Positions 26,001 to 38,000 of a DNA stretch of 64,000 nucleotides are shown piece after piece. Origin of the DNA: Trichobilharzia regenti (Eukaryota > Platyhelminthes > Trematoda > Strigeidida > Schistosomatidae); assembly GCA_944472135.2 (NCBI GenBank), contig CALYDD020000387.1:96416-160415 (forward strand). The letters run 5' to 3'. The notes below the pieces were generated by a model. That model saw nothing but the letters and a program-made list of their open reading frames with translations. It had not been told where the DNA came from and made no database searches. The stretch's first letter is position 1; each line of letters opens with the position of its first letter. The translations under genes and the position numbers were made by a program.

Positions 26001-29000
26001 AGAGAGTGTTATGGAGTTCCTCCTAGATGGACTTTGTGGAATGGAACCGTTAAGAGTCTTCAAGTTGTCCTAGGGAAATCTGATTGGCTAACTTTTTTCA
26101 CTGTATGCTCTACAAGTGATTTCTGCGTATGGCCGTAGAGAACAATACTTTTTAGTTACATGGTTAATTATGTTTCAACATCTCATGAAACTGTGAATTG
26201 GAACCCCTCTGCGTAATACGATTTTGAAAATATTATTGAATGATGATGTTTGTGAATTTCTTATTGTTAAAAACACTGACTTGCTGCATTGTGAGGCACC
26301 GATGGACGCATAGCATTAATTTGTTCAAGAACTGAGTTACTGCTAGGACCTCAGCATGTGATTGTCTTAGTGGACCACCGTCCACCAAGCTACTGACTTA
26401 AATCCTTATCCACATAACAATACAGTAACGTCAGGAGCTCTGTTCCCATGGTTTGCGATGACCGAAACAGGTTCACACATCATTCAATCCTTTCGGATTA
26501 TGGAGCCCATGTTTATCAGGAGTTTAAAATGAGTGTTTTCTAGCTCTTCTAGGTGAACCAGCATATCTACCAGTCTGATTGCAAGCATGAGATGTTCACA
26601 TTCTCCCTTTCACTTCTGCGTTAGTAACACCCGCAAATGTTGAAGGCAGTGAATAGGATTTACCTTTCATTCAGAGGTTATGAATGCATGGTCACATGAG
26701 AGCATTTTTTGGCGAGGACTGGAGCCTACCCACCCTTTGTCGTATCAGGTAGTTATGGGGTAAAGTTGTAGCAACAGAAGACTAGAGCCATGCAACAGAT
26801 TGTCTATTTACGAAATCAACAGATATTTATAGATTTCCATGTACATTATTATAGATTATTTTAAGGAAACAAACACAGTCTTCAGATTGGTTGTTTCTCT
26901 CTGAGAGTTAATCTTTCGTCTCTTTGCAGCTGTTTCTTGAAGTTCAGATTATCTATCTGTAAATTGTATCCACCTACGCAAAGTCTGCTGTGATTGGTTG
27001 TTGAGTCAGTCTTTGTTCTTATTTTTCTCATGACCAATATTGGGGACACAAACATTGACGTAAATTACTATCTACGAATTTTGGCTAGCAGCCAGCTCTC
27101 ACCATAATGTTTATAAAATAATTTCTGGAATGTAGGCATTGCATATGAAGTTTCCAGCAGAAGTTCAAGAGAAAATTTAATGAGGCTTAAATTCCCTTTA
27201 CTTTTGTCGAAATAAATCAACTTCGTTGATTTGTTCACATAGGAAGTTTTCTAGCCTACTACCTTAAGCATATTCTTTCGGTTTCTTTCATACATATATA
27301 TCACACTTCATATATCTCTGCAATCTACATCGCTGTTATTTTTGCTTTCAAATCACTTAGGCATGTCTAACAGTTCAGCGATATGTACGCGGTTATTTTG
27401 CTCGCAAATACGCTTTAGAAATGCGTAGAAAAATGACTTCAGCAGCTATAGTATTTCAATCACATTTCCGAGGTTATTTGGTTAGAAGACTAATTTTGTG
27501 TTGGCATAGTGCAGCAATTCACATCCAGAAGACTTGGCGCTGTTTTTATTATCGACAACGTTTTCTGTCATTGAAATCGGTAATTTCCTTATCCAAAAAG
27601 TGGAATTTTTATGCATTTATTGATGAACATTAAACTACTCCCTATGCAGAAAATTAAGGATAGTGTAGAGCATCCTCAAAGGGTTGCACAGTTCTACTTG
27701 TATTTACTAAAACGCATAGCAGTCTATTACTGACTGTGTAATATAACTGACACAATTACTCACAAGTGATTCCTACACATAAAAAGAAATCACGTAATAA
27801 TTACTGGCACAATGAAAATAAGTGGGTTTAGAATTTCATAAGTGTAAATTGTTGGTAGATGGCATTCAAGATGTTTTGGTGTCCTCCTGTCAAGCATGAA
27901 GAAGGTAAGAACAGAACACGTAAGGCTGATAGTAGTGATATATTTACCAGAAATAGAAACAGATCAGTAGAACAGCATGGTGGAATAAGAGACTAACAAG
28001 TGTTTCCTGTCTTCTGAGTGGAACATATAGCTTCCGGTTTTAAAGTCTCATTAGCGGTGGTGCATTCGTATGGAATGGGTTTGCTAACCTCACCCTTAGC
28101 CTCCAAGGGAGTTAACTAGGCCAGGTTTCTGTCTGTTTTCGACATAGAACTTTGCACCGATGTGCGGCAGTTCAAGTCGCCACACTCCCTGCTTGTAGCA
28201 CACAAAGCAAGAGAAGAAATGCATAATAGAGACAGTAAGCAGAGGTGTGAGACAGGAATAGTAATAACGAAGAGCAAAACAGTTTCATTGGAAATCATAA
28301 GTCACAAGGAGTGGATGCACCTGCGTTAGCCATTGAGAACGATTCTGAGCCATATCACCAATTGTTTCTAGCCTTCATTAGTTTCTACCGCCCCGAGGAC
28401 TCCAATCAGGAAGTCTACACCTTCCTACGTGGCTTAAACTAACTGTTGTAGATTTCATTGACTGGTGCCATGTTTTCGTTTGACCCCCTCTAGCTTTTTT
28501 CCAGCCTGACCCTATATCCGCTAACATTGCTCGTCGAGGAAGCCGATGACTAGACATGTATGCGTAACACAGGTCCTAACCATCTCAATCTATGTAACTT
28601 CATAACCTCGTTGATTGATTTCCCCTCCTTACCTACAACTCGACAGACGCCTGCCCTCAATATTGCTCACCTTATTATACCACTTCGCACGGAAGATAGA
28701 ACACAGGCACCTATGACCAAGAATAGGTACTCATGATTTTCATGTCTTCCACCTTCAATGGCCAGGTCTCACAGTCATAAAGGAGAATGTAGTGGACTGC
28801 TGAGCAATACATACACCCTTTGGTCGACAGCCAGATATCACGTATACTAAGCCAAAGACGGCGTGAACTGGCGTATGCGAAACGAGCCCTCTGTATCTGT
28901 GATGAGATTTCATCAGCGATCAACCCACTGGCACTGGCTGATACAACTTCTCAAATAAGTGAAGCAGTCAACATGCTCTACCACTTCACTCTCTAATTCT

Positions 29001-32000
29001 AAACTAGCAGTCAGTGTAGTCCAGTCCTGTAACTTCATCTTACATTTGGCGGGAGCGATTCGCATACTAAGCATCCGTAGATTGCAGCTCAAGGTGTTCA
29101 GAAGATTCTGCATTTTCTCAGTGTCTTCACCTAGGGGGACTATATCATATATTCTAAGTCAACGAGATTGTTCCCTGATAACAAGTCAGTTTTTGAGTCG
29201 CTGAGGCCAGTTAGGGTTAAGAAAATTAGTAATGCATTTATGATGAAATTAAACAGAAATGGGGAGAGTGGGCAGGGCATCCCTAATGGACACCACTAGT
29301 CGTCACCACTTCAGATGACAACTCGCCGTAAGCCCTCACCTGGCTGCATGAGTTCGAGTACAGTGAGTACCTTGTTTAGTGCAATGTATTTTCTCGGCAT
29401 TCCATTTACAACCAGGCATAGCCAGAGTACCTCTCGGTCGACAGAATCGAATTCCGCCTCTAGGTCAAGAAATATAATGATTCAAGTGTTGGTTTGTAGG
29501 GATTTGATTGGTTTCAGGATTTTATCATGAGCTGACATTAGTTAGAGAACCATTGGAAAACCTGGGAGTACTTGACAGCTGTTTCGTCCTAGTTTGGGAC
29601 TCTTCATCGGTACGCACCCACCGGGTCCAGTACTCCCAGGTTTTCCAATGGTTCTCTAACTAATGTCAGCTTATGATGAAATCCTGAAACCAATCAAATC
29701 CCTACAAACCAACACTTGAATACCAATGAGATGCTCACTGACGACTGACCCTATTCAGGTAGGTAGTTACCTGGGTTCCAGTGGGAAGTCGTGACCAGTA
29801 GGGTGCAGCTGGTCGGGTGTGAGGACAAATACTCGCCGAAGACATTGGCTAGCGGTCGCGCTATGTCGTGAATTGGCAGAAGTTAGCATTCATGCATGAC
29901 CATTGGATCGTGTCCCAGTGGCTTAATGGTCTACGAACTAGCTCGCCTTGTAACCAGAAGGTCCTGGGTTCGAATCCCGGTGGGTTCGTACTGCTGAAGA
30001 GTCCCAAACTGGGCTGACGAAAAAGCTGTCCAGTACTCCCTGCAAGTTTTCCAATGGTTCTCTAACTAATGTCAGCTCATGATGAAATCCTGAAATATAA
30101 TGATTATTGGACGCCGGTAAGAATGCCTATGTTCTAGAATCTAGGCCAGGTGTAGGAGTGCTTCGGTCGAGGACTGAACCCGGAGCAATCCATGAAGAGT
30201 GAGTGAGTATTCTACCATTGAATCACAATACATCTCTTTAATATTCTGAATAGCTTAATTTCCTCAGTTGAAATACCACTCATCGTCGTTGTCCAGTTCA
30301 GATGGTATTTGGCGAAGATCTAAAATCGCCATGGCTACTATTTTCATAATTTATTGGCTACATATAGTGTACAATAAGTGGTACTGTAAAACAGTTCCTA
30401 ATATTCTAACCCAAGAGTTGACAGCTCTTTTTCTACACTCACCATAGCATATTTGACTGATTGTTTTGTGTTCTTTATCTTGCCACATATTTCTGACTTA
30501 TTTTCTCCTGTTTTGTACGTATTAAACTTGCAACCTAGCATTGATTCTTTTTTCTTTAAATAGACATGCATCTCTGTCCAACGGTATGCACGAGGATATA
30601 TGGCACGTAAACGTCTTGCAGAAATACAATCTAGACGAAATTCAGCAGCTATAGTTATTCAATCCCACTTCCGTAGATATTTAGTCTGTCGTGAAATCAA
30701 TTTGTGGCATAGTTCAGCACTACAAATACAAAAGTGTTGGCGTTCATATCGCCATCGTAAAATCATTACACAATTTCAAGAGGTAAATATTTTCTTTTGA
30801 TGTGAAAATAGAAATACCTACAACCATAATACATAACATGGTTGTTATATATATGTATATGTATATATATTTGTACATTATTATTATTATTATTATTGTA
30901 TCCTTTAGTTCCTAGAGGAACATAGGGCTTCAGCTGCGCACCTCCATTGACTTCGGTTTTCTGACAACTTTTTCACCCTGCTCCAGGTCTGCCCACATGC
31001 TTTCATCTCCTCTTCACATGACCTCCTCCAAGTCACCCTTGGACGACCAACTCGCCGCCTCCCTTTCGGGTTCCACTCGAGGGCTTGTCTAGTGATGTCA
31101 CTTGATGGTTTCCTCAGCGTATGGCCAATCCATCTCCATTTCTTTCTGCCTATTTGTTTCACAATCGGTTCCTGATTGGTTCGCTCCCAGAGATCCCTGT
31201 TGCTGATCTTTTCTGGCCATCTGATCTTGAGTATTGAGCGGAGACAGTTGTTAATGAAGGTTTGAAGTTTGTTTGAGATGCTCTTTATGACTCGCCAAGT
31301 CTCTGATCCGTATAGTAGCACTGACTTCACATTGGAGTTGAAAATCCGGATCTTATTTTTGATGCTGATTGCTGTTGACCTCCACACAGATTTGAGAGTA
31401 ATGAAAGCTTGTCTTGCTTTTCCGATTCTGGCTTTGATGTCCTCGTCAGTTCCGCCTGTAGTTGAGACGATGCTTCCCAGGTAGGTGAAGGAGGTTGTTT
31501 CTTTCAGGTTCTTCCCATTTATGCTTATTGTGGTCTGTTGTTGCTGTTGATGTTGGCAAGGAATCTTCATCATCTCTGTTTTATCTATGTTCACGTGAAG
31601 TCCTATCTTTGATGCTTCTTCTGCCAACTTGTTACTTTTCATTTGCATATCTTCCAGTTTATGGGAAATCAGACATATATCATCGGCGAAATCCAGATCC
31701 TCCAAGTCTTTTGTGTCAGTCCATTTTATGCCTGTTCCCTCGTTGGTTGCCGTTGTCTGTCGCATTATCCAATCAATTGCAATCAGGAAGATCATTGGTG
31801 ATAGTAGACAGCCTTGCCTCACTCCCGTCCTCACTTCGAAGGCTTCCGTAAGTTTCCCGTTGTGGATTACTTGGCATGCAGCATTGTCGTATAACTGTTG
31901 GATGAGGTGTATAATTGTCGATGGGACCCCGTAGTAGCGAAGTAGTTTCCAAATGACCTCTCGATCGACGCTGTCGAAGGCCTTTTCAAAGTCGATGAAG

Positions 32001-35000
32001 TTGAGATAGAGAGGTGACTGCCATTCCAAGCTTTGTTCAATGATGATCCGTAGAGTGGCGATTTGATCAATACATGATTTGTTTCTCCTGAATCCAGCCT
32101 GTTCCGGACGAAGTTTTTCATCTAGGGCTTGTTTGATTCTCTCCAGGATGATGCGACTTAGTATCTTGCTTGGAATGGACAGAAGCATAATTCCACGCCA
32201 GTTTTTACATTGACTTAAGTCTCCTTTCTTTGGAAGTTTGAATAAGTAACTGTTCTTCCAATCCTCGGGTACTTTGCCCTCTTTCCACACCTTCTCCAGT
32301 AGTGGTGTCATCAAGTCCGCTGTTGTCTCTGGGTCTATTTTCAAAGCCTCTGCTGGGATTCCATCTGGTCCCGGTGTTTTCCCAGCTTTAAGCATCTTGA
32401 TTGCATTCAGGACTTCTGATTTCGTCGGGGGGTCAGTGTTCACTGGTAGTTCTGCTTCCGTTGTTGGTATTGCTGGACGTGTTGTAGGTGGCGGACGATT
32501 TAGAAGTCTTTTGAAGTGTTCAACCCAGTGCTTTCTCTGTTCCACCTCTTTGGTGATTGACTTTCCATTGTCGTCCTTTATTGGCTTAATCTGTGTCGAA
32601 CGTTTGCCCGAAAGGTGCCTAGTTGTTTGGTAGAGTGTGGCGAGGTCTCCTTTGCCTGCAGCTTGTTCTGCTTCGTTTGCCATGGTTTCATAATATTTTC
32701 TTTTGTCTTCCCTGGCACTTTTCTTCACTCTTTTGTTCAGTGTATTGTAGCTTGCATTCAGCTCCTGTTTTTGTTGCTCGTCAGTGCACTGGATAATCTT
32801 TTGCTTCACTGTCCTTCTCTCTTCTATTAGTTTCCAAGTGTCCGTAGTGAGCCACTGTTTGTCCTGTCTCTTTTTTCTGCCTAGAATTTCTATGCAGGTT
32901 TGGCTCCACACCGTTTTCAAGTTGTTCCAGTGCTTTTCAACGCCGACCTTTTCGCTAGTGTTGATTTGTGTCTCAGCTTTGTCCTTTATGCTTGCAATGA
33001 AGATGTCCTTTGTAGCCTGGTCCTTCAGCTTTTGAGTGTTGAACTTGGCTTGTGGTCTATCTGCAGCTCCTGATTCCCTGAAAGCTTTTAATTTGATTTG
33101 GATTGTCCCTTGTACGAGATAGTGGTCTGAGCCAACGTCTGCTCCTCTTCTTGCTTTTGTGTCCAGTAGGCTGCGCCTCCACTTCCTTGAGATTGAGATG
33201 AAGTCGATTTGGTTTTTGGTTTGCCCGTCTGGTGACACCCATGTAGCCTTGTGGATATCTTTGTGCTTGTATACACTGCCACCAATCACCAGTTCGTTGA
33301 AGGCGCAGAAGTCGGCGAAGAGTTCTCCGTTTTCATTCATTTCTCCTAGAGCTTCTCTACCCATGATGAGTTCCCTTCCCGTATTGTCTGGTCCCAGTTT
33401 GGCGTTCATGTCTCCCATTAGTATTTTCATGTCGCCAGCTGGAGTATTGTCCATTGTTGCCTGTAGTTGCCTGTAGAATTCTTCTTTCTTCTCGAGGTCT
33501 GCGTTGTTTGTGGGTGCATAACATTGTATGATTGACACTTTCCTTCCTTTGGAGTTGAACCTGGCGGTCATTATCCTGGACGAAATCGCCTCCCATTGTA
33601 TCAGGGCTTTCGTTGCCGTTGGTGACATCATGATAGCCACGCCCTCGGTGTGCGTGTGGTTATCTTCTGGGTGACCGGAGTAGATCACTGACTCACCTGT
33701 TGACAATTTGGTGAGTCCACTCCCATTCCATCTGCTCTCACATATTCCCAGCACTTGTATTCCGTATCTTTTCATCTCGTTGGCGATCTGGGCAGCTTTT
33801 CCAGTCTCGTACATAGTTCGGACGTTCCATGTTCCTACACAGACTTTTTCTTTTGGTGCAAGGAGGTTCAACATACTGAAGATTCTGTAGCAATTTTTGT
33901 TTACAGGGTGGGGTTGCTAGCCTCACGCCTGAGAAAAGAATGATTACATTAAGTAAAAGTTTAGAGAGAAGCAACTTTTTGGGTTGCTCCCCTCAAAATC
34001 AGAAAATAACGGACAAACAATGAGAACAACATCAACAAAGGAAACAGTTCACAGAAAAAAGGGCAAAAAGCGACGACAACTATACAATAAGACAACATGC
34101 AATATAGTTCAGTACATTAAACTAAAATGATATCTTAACCATAAACTCACTGACTTGGAGCAACTTGAACATATAAATCCAACAATATATACAATTATAG
34201 ATGTGTTTATGTTTAAAAATTCCACAAATCCAAACAGTGAGTTATGTGTATTATCTGTCAATAAGATTGTATTTTTTGGATTCAGTGTTCGAAAGGTTAA
34301 TAATTGTGATAATTTCCGCAAACACTTTGCATAAAATTTTAGAGTAATAAGAGATTTTATTTATGACCAAAATGTAGCGTAATAGTCGAAAAGCGCGCGT
34401 TATATATATATTATATTTGTACAATTTTCCTCTTTTTAAATTTCCACACTTACTTTTAAGAGGAAACTCCTCATCTGCTATCCAATTCCTTCAAACGTTC
34501 TATCTCCTATGTTGAGTGCTAGATAATGAAGGAAGATCAATCAATAAAACTGCGGATAGACATCGGTTGAGATGGTTAAGACACACGTTATGCATGCCAA
34601 GCTACTGTCTTCTTCTTTGACTAACAGTGTTAGCTGACATAAGGGTGTGTTTGAAAAGAGTTGAAGGTCGTCAAACCAAAACCTCTCATCAGTCAATGAA
34701 GTCTTTAACAGTTGGTTTGATCCAGCCCCATAAGTAGTTATAGACTAAGGGTGGTCCACCAGAATCTAAAGACCAATGGCTCTAAAGACTGTTGGTCTAA
34801 ATGGTTCTTAGTGATGCAAATGCATTTACTCTTTGGAGGCTACCAGATCCATTAGACTGTCATGTATATATTTCCATGTTACTGTTCTTTCACCTGTACA
34901 TTTCTGCTCATTGTTACTAGTTTGAATTCTTTTCTTTTATCACCCTTTGTGTGTTAAATGAAGTGTGGCAACTTAAAGTGTTGCAGAGTTTCATGTTGAC

Positions 35001-38000
35001 AGTCAGTCAGGTTTACTAAAATGGTGAATTAGTAATAGTTCAAGCCACTGAATTATTGACCTCAAAGATTTCCAGTATATTTTGCACCTATCAAGTGTAA
35101 AATGTTAGAGACAGGTTTAAACATATTCACTTTTTGTAATATTTAATCAAAGAGGGAAGTAGAGTAATACTTATATTGGCTATGATTCAGTCTTTTCGGT
35201 GATACGTCCGACTTTTCTTGATTTTCTATTTTATGAAACATACATGTATATGTGCGGACTGGGAAATCTCGTTGTGTACTGGTCTGTTTATAGCTCTTCC
35301 GGTTGTTATTTTACTGATAATTTAAAATATTTTCCTTAACATGTTGGAATGAGGTCAAGAACCTAGGTGTTCCGAGACAGGAGACGATACATCACGAGTC
35401 AGTGTTTCCCACATGACCTGTAAATCAGACATTTAACTCTAATATTCATTAAGGATCACGTCACTGAATTGCTATTGGTGCATGTTGTCCAGTCAGAACA
35501 TGGTTTGTTATATTTGAAAGTAGTAATTGAGTGGTCATGTGGAAATATAACTGTGTAATTAGCTGTAATTTCTATTCCACTTGCCCTTCCCATACAGCAA
35601 TAAATGTTTGCCTCCTCAATCAATCTTTGGTATCTTTCTCAGTGTGTAGGCGTAATAAGTCTCAGTAGCCTTTCGTGGAGTTGACCCTAACTAACCTTAT
35701 CGGTTTAGGAATTGATTGGCTTCCAGGGAACAGCAATTTGAACAGGAATCTTCGAATGTGTGACATGCAATTCGATCCTTTACGAGTCTGTAATGCGAGA
35801 TGGCTAGGACACGTATCGCCTTCCTTGATGTGCAGTGTTAGCCGACATAGTATTAGGTTGGAAAGGAATTCGGAGTGGTCAAACCGAATCCTTGCACCAG
35901 TCCAAGAATTCTTTGACTGTTGGTTTGAGCCAGCCACATAGGGAGATGTCGGCCGCCTGGTTGATTGGGTTCCTCGTGATTCTACAAACCAATGGTTGGC
36001 TGGAGACTGTTGGTGGTGTGGCTCGAAATCGTCGTCTTTCGCTCAGATACATTGGTTCTGTGGTCCCGCATATCCACTAAATCGTGATGTTTTTCCATGT
36101 TATTATTCTTTCTCCCTAGCATTTCTGCCTTTTTCTCCTTTTGTCTACTGTTGTATGTTACATTGAGTGTGACGACTTGAACTGTTGCACTTCTGTACAA
36201 AGTTCTACGTTGAAAATCAGTCAATAAGTCACTCTTGGTTTACCATCGATGAGGTTTACCGGTGTGTCAACCGCTAATTGAATGCTGACCCTCTGCGTAG
36301 TCAGCGAACATTCGACCATTGAATCATCAGCAAATATTCGGAGTAAGCATGATTAATTAGGGTGTGTTGCATTCTTTTAAGGACCATTGTAGTTCTCAAC
36401 TTCATCTCGTAGGCTTTTTAAAGTAAAATTCATCTGATGTTTTACAGTTAATATTGTTTCATACAATTATATTTTGGTCAATCACAGCAAACTTTTTGTT
36501 AATTATAGAGTATATTTCTCATCTTCATCGCCCCAAATTGATTTTATGCCAGAATTAAGATATGAATTTCCTTGATTGATGATCAAAATGAGTATTTTTC
36601 TAGTTTGTCACTAATTAGTTTTTCACCAGCAGTACCATTCATTATGATCACTTTTATCTTCTCCTTGTAGATTGTTTCACTGGTACTAACGCATCACAAT
36701 GCATCTGTTAAAATTCAAAGCTGGTGGCGTGCCTGTTATCTTTCACGATTATTCAATAGACAACGTCTTTCTGCTCTACGAATTCAAGCCGCATGGAGAG
36801 GTTTTCGACTTCGTAAACATCTATTGACTTTGACACAACCGTCGGAAATTTCCACCAACACAACAAAAGTATTATCACATCAGACAATTAATCGAAAAGG
36901 CAATTTTACCGCCAGTATTCCACTCAAGTTAAAATCTGCTCCAAAAACTGGTGATATTAAATCTAAACCTCAAAAACAGAAAGCCTGTTTATTATCACTT
37001 TCATCATCTGAGGCGACATCTTTACTAGCTATACGTTCACGCTTGAATAAAGCAACACAACGTGCACGTATTCATCCAAATTTGACATTGGCTGCAAAAG
37101 CTCGAAATGCATTGAAACAACTCTCTCAATCTACGTCAATAAATCAGATAATCGATGCAATCAAATTTTTGCGTAAGTTATACCTATAGCCTTTGTAATA
37201 AATTTCATCCTTTTTCTCTTCACCAGATAGACAATCTGCAATGCTTATTCGTATTATCTGTTTTAGAAAAATCTAATATTTGATTTATAGCCGTTTCTTT
37301 ATTTCTTGTTCTTTTATTTGCTAAAGCGGAGGGGTTACAAGTTAAGTTAAATGAGAACTTTTTGATATGATATCAGGACCAACTGACTTCAAGATACTGT
37401 CTTAGTTCTTTTCATCAACTAAAATGTAACACCTTGCTATTGAACACATGTAATTTCGTCCCTGTCTGGGACTCTTTAGCAGTGCGCACTCGCCAGGATT
37501 CGAACGAATGACCTCACGGTTACGAAACGAGCTCACAGACCATTCGTCCACTGGGACCCAACCCAATTGTCCATGGATTCCAACTTCTGCTAATTCGTGG
37601 CAAATTTAGCGCAACTGCCGGCCAATGCTACAGGCGGGTAAACTGCCCTCTTGTCAACTCTTGATCAATTCTGTAACCAATCAAATCTGTGCAAACCAAC
37701 AGTCACTTGCGACTGGCTGAATACAGGAAACAACCTGGAGTTCTGGTGAGAAGTTGTAACAAGCGTGATCTATCAGGTCAGGTAAGAGGACAGTTATCCG
37801 CCTGGCGGTTGTCCTAAATTTGCCACGAATTAGGAGAAGTTGGAATTCATGGACCATTGGGTTGGGTCCTAGTGGCTGAATTGTCGGTCTGCGAACTCGC
37901 CTAGAACCCCACTGTGTGCATACTCATGAAGTGTTCCAAACTAGGACAAGACAGCTGTCCAGTACTCCCAGTTTTGAACAGAGAAAGAAGAAACATTGGT

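Larger units (their letters stand above)
28120..30146 (-). mobile_element. RTE-A relic interrupted by a foldback retroposon
   Basis: 3' end TCTGTCTGTTTTCGACATAG at about 28120. Minus-strand RTE-A coding relics (e.g. [35 protein letters not shown]) run to about 29468 and resume at 30106 with ATTGGACGCCGGTAAG. The gap is H3, flanked by a duplication of the RTE-A target. Multiple frameshifts. Confidence 0.85.

Noticed and set aside
29483..29740. DNA transposon with terminal inverted repeats
   Set aside because: The arms carry tRNA heads and hammerheads, the TSDs are 10-14 bp and of variable length, and the ends are not symmetric; this fits retroposition of a foldback RNA better.
31269..33596. 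Several 60-120-codon frames on both strands
   Set aside because: Shadows of the intact RTE-B ORF in other frames.
36824..37189. Independent 121-aa gene
   Set aside because: It is the distal part of ASPM exon n; the frame is continuous with the IQ motifs upstream.
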